Source: Anomaloglossus baeobatrachus (taxonomy: Eukaryota > Chordata > Amphibia > Anura > Aromobatidae). Taken from it: a stretch of DNA of 64,000 bases. The stretch lies in assembly GCF_048569485.1 (NCBI RefSeq), contig NC_134354.1, positions 82,610,164 through 82,674,163 on the forward strand. The letters are read 5' to 3'. A program made the translations under genes and the position numbers. Shown here piece by piece: positions 32,247-44,200 of the stretch (position 1 is its first letter; every line of letters begins with the position of its first letter). The notes beneath the pieces are model-generated. The model saw only the letters and a program-made list of their open reading frames with translations. It ran no database searches and was not told the origin of the DNA.

Positions 32247-32840
32247 TCATGGTTGTTTTTTGAGCAGAGACCATTTTAGAAGGCAGAGAAGCGGTATGGT
32301 GACGCTAATAATGTCGTCATCGCCGCTCACCATCTTGGTGGAGTCCTCAAAGTTTTGGCGGATGGTGCATAGGTCGGACATCCATCTCCACTCCTCAGGT
32401 GTTATGTGTGGAGTTTGACCCATTTCCCGACGGCTTAGGTGATGCCGGTACTCAACAACTGCCCTCTTCTGCTCACATATCCTGACCAACTTGTGCAGAG
32501 TTGAATTCCAACGCGTGGGGACATCACACACCAGTCTGTGTGCCGGAAGATGCAAACGGCGTCTTAAGCCGGCAAGGCCGGCTGAAGCAGTAGGTGACTT
32601 TCGAAAATGTGCAGACAGGCGGCGAACTTTTACCAGCAGATCAGACAGCTCTGAGTATGACTTTAGAAACCGCTGAACCACGAGGTTGAGCACATGGGCC
32701 ACGCATGGAACATGTGTCAGCTGGCCTCGCCTCAAAGCCGCCACCAGGTTCCGGCCATTGTCACACACGACCTTTCCTGGCTTTAGGTTCAGAGTTGTGA
32801 GCCAGTGATCTGCCTGCTGTTTCAGAGCTGTCCACTCCAC
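32247..32840 (-). pseudogene. hAT transposase, central RNase H-like core
   Basis: Recognisable motifs on the minus strand are VVCDNGRNLVAALRRGQL (second catalytic aspartate region), PCVAHVLNLVVQRFL (the conserved CxxH and alpha-helix region of hAT proteins) and VPTRWNSTLHKLVRI (the RW motif). This is the catalytic core and start of the insertion domain of a ZBED-type hAT transposase. The frame begins from a GTG codon, is not a natural protein start, and continues upstream toward the LTR-type insertion ending at 32931. Confidence 0.9.
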
Positions 32841-32930
32841 ACCTCTTCTGCATTGTGGGGTTTGTCACCTATGCAGATTAGCTTCAGCACTGCCTGTTGC
32901 CGCTTCGCCGAGGCAGTGCTTCAGTGCTTC

Positions 32931-34127
32931 TGTGTCGCCCTGGACAAGCCAGGGGCCACAGAGCACAACACTTAAACTCCCCACACTCCCTGCAGGCATA
33001 TCATAGTCAAAACACAAAATCCTTGTTGCCTTCCCCAGGGGCTGTTGTCCACACCAGGGTGTGGAGCCAGGCGGTTGGTCTCCACCCACCGAGGAGGAGG
33101 GAAAACACAGGCAGTGAGAGTTAAGCTAAGGAAGTGGAAGGAGGAAAGTAGTAGAGAGGAGAAAAGTGACAGCAAAGAGCCTGAAGTTGGTCCGGGTGTG
33201 TGGCCCGGACAGGACAGCAAGGTTGGCAGGATGTGGTGACCGTCTGCAGTGGAGGCCGATTGGAGTCTGCCGTAAGGACCGTGGACGGGTGGTGACCCGG
33301 CCGTACCGGACCGGTATACAAAGAGAAGCCAGCACCATTGGCAGAGGACTTTCGGATCCCGGCAAGGCTTGGTGTCGCCGTGAATTTGCCAAATCCGTTA
33401 GTGAAGGGAACCTCAGGGTTTCCAAACAGCCAAGTCCAGATAGAAGGCAACCGTACAACCGTGAAGGGGAGACACCGCCACCACCAAGGGCAACCGTCTC
33501 CCAGGGCCAGCGCCTGTGGGCAAAAGGGGCTCCTCCGGCCCATATCCAGGTCGGGGAGCGGGTTACCGTTGGGAAACCATCACTACCAACACTTAACTTA
33601 GGTGCAGGGAGAGACAGTCATCACTAACCTGCAGGGAGGAACAACCGCAGCCGTCCGAGTGACCCGTCCATCCAGCCACTTGTTTTACCGTGAACTGTGT
33701 CATCATCATTGGGCTGAGTGAGTACCTCCGTGCCGTGCGGCACAGCACTGCCCCTGCGACCCTGCACCTCATCAGGCCCCGCAACCCGCCTGTCATCCAT
33801 CTCTACCCCATCACCAGGCCCCGGGACAACCAACCCCCCTACCCACGGAGGGGAGAAATAACAACAAAGCTGCTCCCTGTCACAGGCTCCCGGGATCCCC
33901 GTCCAGAGCAGCGTTGGTGTGTCCACACAATCACCACAACCGTGGGTGGCGTCACGGACAATATCCCCAAAACCCAAACCACCCCTTTTCACTCACGGGC
34001 GAGTAGCGCCGCTCGAGTCCCCGGGATCCGACCATCGCTCGAGCCAACGAGCAGCAGCAGCCGTAGAGCAGCGTCAGCCGGACCCGAGCAGTGGGAGAGC
34101 GCACCGTCCCCTCCTCCGCCCGCGACA
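32931..34127 (+). mobile_element. Fossil TGT...ACA element nested in the hAT
   Basis: Begins TGTGTCGCCCTGG and ends CCGCCCGCGACA. It is flanked by CTTC at 32927-32930 and 34128-34131. The interior has the GTGGGTGGCGTCACGGACA block and the CGAGCAGCAGCAGCC block shared with the other members. The 1197-bp length fits a solo LTR. It splits the transposase core from its N-terminal part and therefore post-dates the hAT. Confidence 0.7.
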
Positions 34128-34131
34128 CTTC

Positions 34132-34691
34132 CAGCTTGGGACTGGTGTGGAGGGTAAAGTGGATGAGGATGCGCAGGAGGAGGAGGAGGCTGAGGAGCAT
34201 GACATTCCGGAGCTGTAGAGTGTGTGTGAAACCCTGACTGAGGTAGGGCCTGCAAAACTTGGTGTGTGAAGGACGTGTTCCGTCCCTCGCTCAGACTGGG
34301 TCCCAGCTTGCACAATATTAACCCAGTGTGACGTCAACGAGATGTAGCGGCCTTGCCCACATGCACTTGTCCACGTGTCTGTGGTTAGGTGGACTTTGGC
34401 TGAAACAGCGTTGTTCAGGGCACGTGTGATGTTTTGTGACACGTGGTTATGCAATGCGGGGACGGCACACCGGGAGAAATAGTGGAGGCTGTGCACCGAG
34501 TAACGTGGGACAGCTGCCACCATCAGGTCGCGGAATGCTTCTGTCTCAACCAGCCTAAAAGGCAACATTTCCAGCGCAAGCAGTCGCGAAATGTTAGCAT
34601 TTAGAACTGTGGCATGTGGGGTGTTGGCAGTGTATTTGCGCCTGCGTTTAAAGGTTTGCTGAATGGATAACTGAACGCTGCGCTGGGACAA
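34132..34691 (-). pseudogene. hAT transposase, N-terminal part of the core
   Basis: The minus strand encodes SQRSVQLSIQQTFKRRRKY, ALEMLPFRLVETEAFRDLM (conserved region before the core) and VHLTTDTWTSACGQGRYISL, which carries the first catalytic aspartate in the T.D.W.S motif. It ends with a serine-rich acidic-flanked linker where the nested element begins. It is collinear with the BED finger upstream. Confidence 0.9.
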
Positions 34692-34760
34692 GGACGTGCT
34701 TGATGATGGTGTTCTTTCTGCGTAGGCAACTGCAGGTGCAGGAGTGGAGGAGGCTTGTTC

Positions 34761-34988
34761 TCAGGCAGCATGGACAGGGGATTGGCTCGCATGCACAACC
34801 AGCGAAGACGTAGCAGTGACATCAGCAAGCACTGCTCCTCGACTCTGTTGTACTTCCCACAAAGTCGGGTGCTTGGCTGACACGTGCCTCATCATGCTGG
34901 TGGTGGTCAGGCTGCTAGTTTTGGTACCCCTGCTGATGCTGGCATGGCAGGTGTTGCAAATGGCCTTTTTAGAATCATCTGGAGCCAA
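34761..34988 (-). pseudogene. hAT transposase, BED zinc finger
   Basis: KKAICNTCHASISRG, then TTTSMMRHVSAKHP, is a BED-type zinc finger (CxxC...HxxxxH) that binds DNA. It is placed at the N-terminal side of the core as in ZBED-type hAT proteins. The preceding sequence is cut by the LTR at 35005-35679. Confidence 0.9.
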
Positions 34989-35004
34989 CTTAAAAAACTG
35001 CCAG

Positions 35005-35679
35005 TGTCAGAGTTCCGGGTTTTCCAGTTTTCTTTTGAAAGAGCTTGCTCTTTGTTAACATGGAGTTTTCTGTTCTGTTGCCCTACTTCCTGTCCATCTG
35101 TTTAAAAGCCGCCCCTAAAGCTTAGTCCAGTGCCTGAGTATACTGCATCCTGTGTGCTCCTGCCCTGCTGCTTTTGGTTCCTGATTGTTATTCGGATCCT
35201 CTTGGAAAACAACCGACACCGACTCTGGACTTCATCTGGTATCATCTAGCTGTGCCCGGACTCCGTTTGCCGTCTTTGGTCGGCACTTCTGCCCGGTTCC
35301 TTCCGTTTAATACCACTCTGGACTCACATCACGTACGGACATTTTTGGAATTACCTATTGCCCTTTTGTGTCCCGGCTGCTGCGCATTTAGGGCTTCTGG
35401 GGTGATTGCCAGACAGTCCCTGTATAGGGGTTCGCTCTTGGTGGTCTCCCTGGGGGAGTCCGGTGCGCGGTCCCGGGAATTCCCTTTCGCTCCGTCCCTG
35501 GAAGGTATTTCCTGTATTTATGTTCTACTGTGTTTTTGTTCCGTTTATGTACATATTTGCTGGTTGCATATTATAAACGTCTTGCACCAAGAACTCGTCT
35601 CTGGTTGTCATTGCCCTAACGCAATCGAAATCCTCAATACATACAATAGTATTACAGCCAGACTCGGGAAGACCTAACA
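35005..35679 (+). mobile_element. Fossil solo LTR nested in the hAT
   Basis: A 675-bp unit begins TGTCAGAGTTCCGGG and ends GAAGACCTAACA, with TG...CA ends. A TTATAAACG promoter- or polyadenylation-like site lies near its 3' end. It resembles vertebrate retroviral or Gypsy-type LTRs in size and layout. No matching flanking duplication is visible (CCAG against TTTG), so exact ends are approximate. It interrupts the transposase N-terminal region. Confidence 0.65.
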
Positions 35680-36576
35680 TTTGTACAGGCACCTTGTGTC
35701 GTGTTGTTCCGGGGAACAGTTGCCTGACGTCTGCCTGGGGCCACCACTCTGCTTCTTACTGCCTGTTGGGATGCTACGCCTCCCTCCCCCTGTGCACTGC
35801 TGTCCTCGCTCTGCATATCCTCCTGCCAGGTTGGGTCAGTTACTGGATCATCCACCATGTCGTCTTCCTCTTCCGCACCCTGCTCCTCCTCCTGACTTCC
35901 TGACAATTGTGTCTCATCATCGTCCACCCCTTGTTGAGACACGTTGCCAACTTCGTGAGAACGTGGCTGCTCAAATATTTGGGCATCTGTACATACAATC
36001 TCGTCATGGCCCACTTCAACAGGAGCTGGCGAGAGGCCAGAATTTGTGAATGGAAACGTGAACGAACAGCTCTTCCGAGTGTCCAAGTGTGGGATCAGTA
36101 ATGTCCGTGGACGTGTACTCGGCCTGGTGGTAGGAAGGAGGATCAGGTTCTGAAATGTGCGGTGCAGTATCACGGCTACTGACACTTGACCGTGTGGAAG
36201 ACAGAGTGTTTGTGGTGGTGCCAATCTGACTGGAAGCATTATCCGCTATCCAACTAACAACCTGTTGACACTGGTCTTGGTTCAAGAGCGGTGTACTGCT
36301 GCGGTCCCCAAGAATTTGGGACAGGACGTGCGAGCGACTAGATGTGGCCCTTTGTTGTGGCGAAATTAGAGCTTGCACACAACCTCGGTCTCTGCCTGCA
36401 CCACCATCACGTCCACTTCCTTGTTCGTTGACAACGCCCTTGCGCATTTTGCAATGCTGTGCTGATGTGTATTCACTAGACTTGTGCGTTATATCCAAGT
36501 TTTTGCAAAACTCACACAAATGCAGCGGAAAGCTGCCACCAACAGGCACACACGTGCGGTTTTTAAATGCAAGCAC
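35680..36576 (-). pseudogene. hAT N-terminal extension remnants
   Basis: The minus strand carries LHLCEFCKNLDITHKSSEYT, SQILGDRSSTPLLNQDQCQQ, SSTRSSVSSRDTAPHIS and an acidic tract (QEEEQGAEEEDDMVDDP). This is the acidic and serine-rich region preceding the BED finger in large hAT proteins. The segments fall in more than one frame. A diverged copy of the 184-bp unit overlaps its N-terminal end. I could not identify the true start codon. Confidence 0.6.
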
Positions 36577-36600
36577 GGAGGCACTAAGAACCTAACAGGT

Positions 36601-37790
36601 CTCTATCCAGGGACAACGTGGAGCCTCCCAATTTTTGGCTGCCCTGCCTAAGGGCTATACTACAATAGACCCACTTCCTTCCAATGGCCACTTCAGGTTT
36701 ACAGGCCATCATGCACGTCTCTATCCAGGGACAACGTGGAGCCTCCCAATTTTTGGCTGCCCTGCCTAAGGGCTATACTATAATACACCCACTTCCTGAC
36801 AATGGACACTTAATGTTTTGAGGCCCTCATGCACGTCTCTACCCAGGGACAATGTGGAGCCTCCCAATTTTTGGCTGCCCTGCCTAAGGGCTATACTACA
36901 ATAGACCCACTTCCTTCCAATGGGCACTTCAGGTTTACAGGCCCTTATGCACGTCTCTATCCAGGGACAATGTGGAGCCTCCCAATTTTTGGCTGCCCTG
37001 CCTAAGGGCTATACTACAATAGACCCACTTCCTTACAATGGGCACTTCAGGTTTACAGGCCATCATGCACGTCTCTATCCAGGGACAACGTGGAGCCTCC
37101 CAATTTTTGGCTGCCCTGCCTAAGGGCTATACTATAATACACCCACTTCCTGACAATGGACACTTAATGTTTTGAGGCCCTCATGCACGTCTCTACCCAG
37201 GGACAATGTGGAGCCTCCCAATTTTTGGCTGCCCTGCCTAAGGGCTATACTACAATAGACCCACTTCCTTACAATGGGCACTATAGGTTTACAGGCCATC
37301 ATGCACGTCTCTATCCAGGGACAATGTGGAGCCTCCCAATTTTTGGCTGCCCTGCCTAAGGGCTATACTACAATAGACCCACTTCCTTACAATGGGCACT
37401 TCAGGTTTACAGGCCATCATGCACGTCTCTATCCAGGGACAATGTGGAGCCTCCGAATTTTTGGCTGCCCTGCCTAAGGGCTATACTACAATAGACCCAC
37501 TTCCTTACAATGGGCACTTCAGGTTTACAGGCCATCATGCACGTCTCTATCCAGGGACAATGTGGAGCCTCCCAATTTTTGGCTGCCCTGCCTAAGGGCT
37601 ATACTACAATAGAACCACTTCCTTACAATGGGCACTTCAGGTTTACAGGCCCTCATGCACGTCTGTATGCAGGGGCATTGGTGAACCTCACAATTTTGGA
37701 CTGCCCTGGCAAAGGAAAATACTACAAAGACTCAGTCACTTCCTCAAAATGGGCACATTAGACTCAAGAGGCCTTCATGTACGTCTCTTC
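36601..37790 (+). repeat. 118-bp tandem array, about ten units
   Basis: Units begin at 36601, 36719, 36837, 36955, 37073, 37191, 37309, 37427, 37545 and 37663, each starting near CTCTATCCAGGGACAA. Two unit types alternate, one with CCTGACAATGGACACTTAAT (36719 and 37073) and the commoner CCTTACAATGGGCACTTCAG type. Units 2-4 and 5-7 therefore form a 354-bp higher-order repeat. The last units are degenerate. The open frames in it are periodic by-products. Confidence 0.93.
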
Positions 37791-37799
37791 TCAGGGACA

Positions 37800-38244
37800 T
37801 CGGAGTGCCACACAATGTTTTCACGTAAAATCTTTCATGTATTAATCTCAAAAAGTAACATACACCAGCTCTATCTCACTATTGGGTATGTGCCCTTAAC
37901 ATTTCTGCCATGAAAAATCATTTTGGGGTCATTTTGGAAGGTTTTCTGGTGAGTCCGTAAAAATGGCGTGAAACGCGGACAAAATTGTTGACAGCTGTGA
38001 CTTTTGAGTGATAAATGCTTCAAGGGGTCTTCCCCATGCTGTTGCCATGTCATTTGAGCACTCTTCTGAGACTTTTGTGACATTTTTAGGGTTTCTACAT
38101 GCTGCCGGTGGGTCATATCACAAAAATATTCGGGTCTCCCATAGGATAACATTGGGCTCGTTGCTCGGCCCGAGTACACGAGTATCTTGGGAGGCTCGGC
38201 CCGAGCTTCGAGCACCCGAGCTTTTTAGTACTCGCTCATCACTA
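37800..38244. mobile_element. Right terminal region of the nested hAT
   Basis: About 445 bp of non-coding DNA ending in GCTCGG/CCGAGC-rich inverted clusters (38160-38222) and CTCGCTCATCACTA. Similar ACTCG/GCTCGG clusters stand at the left end (28078-28160). Such subterminal motif clusters are typical hAT transposase-binding regions. Confidence 0.7.
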
Positions 38245-41200
38245 ATAACTATATTCTACACCTGTAATAAACTACATCACTATATACTGCACCTGTAATA
38301 AGTTACATCACTATATACTACACCTGTAATTAACTACATCACTATATACTGCACCTGTAATAAACTACATCACTATATATTCCACCTGTAATAAACTACA
38401 TCACTATATACTGCACCTGTAATAAACTACATCACTATATACTGCACCTGTAATAAACTACATCACTATATATTCCACCTGTAATAAACTACATCACTAT
38501 ATACTGCACCTGTAATAAACTACATCACTATATACTGCACCTGTAATAAACTACATCACTATATACTGCACCTGTAATAAACTACATCACTATATATTCC
38601 AACTGTAATAAACTACATCACTATATACTGCACCTGTAATAAACTACATCACTATATACTGCACCTGTAATAAACTACATCACTATATACTACACCTGTA
38701 ATAAGTTACATCACTATATACTACACCTGTAATAAACTACATCACTATACACTGCACCTGTAATAAACTACATCACTATATACTGCACCTGTAATAAACT
38801 ACATCACTATATACTGCACCTGTAATAAACTACATCACTATATATTCCACCTGTAATAAACTACATCACTATATACTGCACCTGTAATAAACTATACCAC
38901 TATATACTATACCTGTAATAAACTACATCACTATATACTGCACCTGTAATAAACTACATCACTATACACTACCCTTGTAATAAACTACATCAATTTATAC
39001 TGCACCTGTAATAAACTACATCACTATATACTACACCTGTAATAAGTTACATCACTATATACTGCACCTGTAATAAACTACATCACTATATACTGCACCT
39101 GTAATAAACTACATCACTATTTACTGCACCTGTAATAAACTATACCACTATCTACTACACCTGTAATAAACTACATCACTATATATTCTACCTGTAATAA
39201 ACTACATCACTATATACTACACCTGTAATAAATTACATCACTATATACTGCACCTGTAATAAACTACATCACTATATACTGCACCTGTAATAAACTACAT
39301 CACTATATACTGCACCTGTAATAAACTATACCACTATCTACTACACCTGTAATAAACTACATCACTATATACTGCACTAGTAATAAACAACATCACTATA
39401 TACTGCACCTGTAATAAACTACATCACTATATACTGCACCTGTAATAAACTACACCACTATATACTGCACCTGTAATAAACTACACCACTATATACCATA
39501 CCTGTAATAAGCTACATCACTATATATTCTACCTGTAATAAACTACATCACTATACACTGCACCTGTAATAAACTACATCACTATATACTACACCTGTAA
39601 TAAGTTACATCACTATATACTAAACCTGTAATAAACTACATCACTATATACTGCACCTGTAATAAACTACATCACTATATACTGCACCTGTAATAAACTA
39701 CATCACTATATACTGCACCTGTAAAAAACTACATCACTATATACTTCACCTGTAATAAACTACATCACTATATATTCCACCTGTAATAAACTACATCACT
39801 ATATACTACACCTGTAATAAACTACATCACTATATACTGCACCTGTAATAAACTACATCACTATATACTGCACCTGTAATAAACTACATCACTATATATT
39901 CCACCTGTAATAAACTACATCACTATATACTGCACCTGTAATAAACTACATCACTATATACTGCACCTGTAATAAACTACATCACTATATACTGCACCTG
40001 TAATAAACTACATCACTATATATTCCAACTGTAATAAACTACATCACTATATACTGCACCTGTAATAAACTACATCACTATATACTGCACCTGTAATAAA
40101 CTACATCACTATATACTACACCTGTAATAAGTTACATCACTATATACTACACCTGTAATAAACTACATCACTATACACTGCACCTGTAATAAACTACATC
40201 ACTATATACTGCACCTGTAATAAACTACATCACTATATACTGCACCTGTAATAAACTACATCACTATATATTCCACCTGTAATAAACTACATCACTATAT
40301 ACTGCACCTGTAATAAACTATACCACTATATACTATACCTGTAATAAACTACATCACTATATACTGCACCTGTAATAAACTACATCACTATACACTACCC
40401 TTGTAATAAACTACATCAATTTATACTGCACCTGTAATAAACTACATCACTATATACTACACCTGTAATAAGTTACATCACTATATACTGCACCTGTAAT
40501 AAACTACATCACTATATACTGCACCTGTAATAAACTACATCACTATTTACTGCACCTGTAATAAACTATACCACTATCTACTACACCTGTAATAAACTAC
40601 ATCACTATATATTCTACCTGTAATAAACTACATCACTATATACTACACCTGTAATAAATTACATCACTATATACTGCACCTGTAATAAACTACATCACTA
40701 TATACTGCACCTGTAATAAACTACATCACTATATACTGCACCTGTAATAAACTATACCACTATCTACTACACCTGTAATAAACTACATCATTATATACTG
40801 CACTAGTAATAAACAACATCACTATATACTGCACCTGTAATAAACTACATCACTATATACTGCACCTGTAATAAACTACACCACTATATACTGCACCTGT
40901 AATAAACTACACCACTATATACCATACCTGTAATAAGCTACATCACTATATATTCTACCTGTAATAAACTACATCACTATACACTGCACCTGTAATAAAC
41001 TACATCACTATATACTACACCTGTAATAAGTTACATCACTATATACTAAACCTGTAATAAACTACATCACTATATACTGCACCTGTAATAAACTACATCA
41101 CTATATACTGCACCTGTAATAAACTACATCACTATATACTGCACCTGTAAAAAACTACATCACTATATACTTCACCTGTAATAAACTACATCACTTTATA

Positions 41201-44200
41201 CTGCACCTGTAATAAACTACATCACTATATACTGCACCTGTAATAAACAACATCACTTTATACTGCACCTGTAATAAACTACATCACTATATATTCCACC
41301 TGTAATAAACTACATCACTATATACTACACCTGTAATAAACTACATCACTATATACTGCACCTGTAATAAACTACATCACTATATACTGCACCTGTAATA
41401 AACTACATCACTTTTTACTGCACCTGTAATAAACTACATCACTATATATTCCACCTGTAATAAACTACATCACTATATACTACACCTGTAATAAACTACA
41501 TCACTATATACTGCACCTGTAATAAACTACTTCACTATATACTGCACCTGTAATAAACTACATCACTTTATACTGCACCTGTAATAAACTACATCACTAT
41601 ATATTCCACCTGCAATAAACTACATCACTATATACTGCACCTGTAATAAACTACATCACTATATACTGCACCTGTAATAAACTATACCATTATTCACTAC
41701 ACCTGTAATAAACTACATCACAATATATTCTACCTGTAATAAACTACATCACTATATACTGCACTAGTAATAAACAACATCACTATATACTGCACCTGTA
41801 ATAAACGACATCACTATATACTGCACCTGTAATAAACTATACCACTATCTACTACACCTGTAATAAAGTACATCACTATTTACTGCACCTGTAATAAACT
41901 ATACCACTATATACTGCACCTGTAATAAACTACATCACTATATACTGCACCTGTAATAAACTACATCACTATATACTGCACCTGTAATAAACTATCCCAC
42001 TATCTACTACACCTGTAATAAACTACATCACTATATATTCTACCTGTAATAAACTACATCACTATATACTGCACTAGTAATAAACAACATCACTATATAC
42101 TGCACCTGTAATAAACTACATCACTATATACTGCACCTGTAATAAACTACACCACTATATACTGCACCTGTAATAAACTACACCACTATATACTATACCT
42201 GTAATAAGCTACATCACTATATATTCTACCTGTAATAAACTACATCACTATATACTACACCTGTAATAAACTACATCACTATATACTGCACCTGTAATAA
42301 ACTACATCACTATATACTGCACCTGTAATAAACTACATCACTATATACTGCACCTGTAATAAACTACACCACTATATACTGCACCTGTAATAAACTACAC
42401 CACTATATACTATACCTGTAATAAGCTACATCACTATATATTCAACCTGTAATAAACTACATCACTATATACTGCACCTGTAATAAACTAAATCACTATA
42501 TACTACACCTGTAATAAGTTACATCACTATATACTAAACCTGTAATAAACTACATCACTATATATTCCACCTGTAATAAACTACATCACTATATACTGCA
42601 CCTGTAATAAACTACATCACTATTTACTGCACCTGTAATAAACTATGCCACTATCTACTACACCTGTAATAAACTACATCACTATATATTCTACCTGTAA
42701 TAACTACTTCCTTATATACTACACCTGTAATAAATTACATCACTATATACTGCACCTGTAATAAACTACATCACTATATACTGCACCTGTAATAAACTAC
42801 ATCACTATATACTGCACCTGTAATAAACTATACCACTATCTACGACACCTGTAATAAACTATATCACTATATACTGCACTAGTAATAAACAACATCACTA
42901 TATACTGCACCTGTAATAATCTACATCACTATATACTGCACCTGTAATAAACTACACCACTATATACTATACCTGTAATAAGCTACATCACTATATATTC
43001 TACCTGTAATAAACTACATCACTATATACTGCACCTGTAATAAACTACATCACTATATACTACACCTGTAATAAGTTACATCACTATATACTAAACCTGT
43101 AATAAACTACATCACTATATACTGCACCTGTAATACACTACATCACTATATACTGCACCTGTAATAAACTACATCACTATATACTGCACCTGTAATAAAC
43201 TACATCACTATATACTTCACCTGTAATAAACTACATCACTATATATTCCACCTGTAATAAACTACATCACTATATACTGCACCTGTAATAAACTACATCA
43301 CTTTATACTGCACCTGTAATAAACTACATCACTATATATTCCACCTGTAATAAACTACATCACTATATACTACACCTGTAATAAACTACATCACTATATA
43401 CTGCACCTGTAATAAACTACTTCACTATATACTGCACCTGTAATAAACTACATCACTTTATACTGCAACTGTAATAAACTACATCACTATATATTCCACC
43501 TGTAATAAACTACATCACTATATACTACACCTGTAATAAACTACATCACTATATACTGCACCTGTAATAAACTACTTCACTATATACTGCACCTCTAATA
43601 AACTACATCACTTTATACTGCACCTGTAATAAACTACATCACTATATATTCCACCTGTAATAAACTACATCACTATATACTGCACCTGTAATAAACTACA
43701 TCACTATATACTGCACCTGTAATAAACTATACCATTATTCACTACACCTGTAATAAACTACATCACTATATATTCTACCTGTAATAAACTACATCACTAT
43801 ATACTGCACTAGTAATAAACAACATCACTATATACTGCACCTGTAATAAACTACATCACTATATACTGCACCTGTAATAAACTACACCACTATATACTGC
43901 ACCTGTAATAAACTACACCACTATATACTATACCTGTAATAAGCTACATCACTATATATTCTACCTGTAATAAACTACATCACTATATACTGCACCTGTA
44001 ATAAACTAAATCACTATATACTACACCTGTAATAAGTTACATCACTATATACTAAACCTGTAATAAACTACATCACTATATATTCCACCTGTAATAAACT
44101 ACATCACTATATACTGCACCTGTAATAAACTACATCACTATTTACTGCACCTGTAATAAACTATACCACTATCTACTACACCTGTAATAAACTACATCAC

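Larger units (their letters stand above)
28051..38244 (-). mobile_element. 10.2-kb hAT transposon, rearranged and interrupted
   Basis: The ends TAGTGATGAGCGAG and their complement are identical for 14 bp. The flanks ATAACTAA (28043-28050) and ATAACTAT (38245-38252) form a 7/8 hAT-type duplication in the 31-bp satellite. In order it holds a promoter-like left end, a 184-bp array (28724-30851), two inverted 118-bp units, transposase remnants on the minus strand (about 31183-36576), a 118-bp array (36601-37790) and a right end. Two retroelement-type insertions (32931-34127, 35005-35679) split the coding part. The arrays indicate that the middle is inverted relative to the ends. The copy cannot be autonomous. 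Confidence 0.9.

Noticed and set aside
33166-34218. Several overlapping frames of 99-155 residues
   Set aside because: Inside the GC-rich nested element at 32931-34127; no motif and all frames are partly open, which indicates composition rather than coding.
36920-37761. Periodic 67-83 residue open frames across the 118-bp units
   Set aside because: They recur only because the unit repeats; 118 is not a multiple of three and the frames have no family resemblance.
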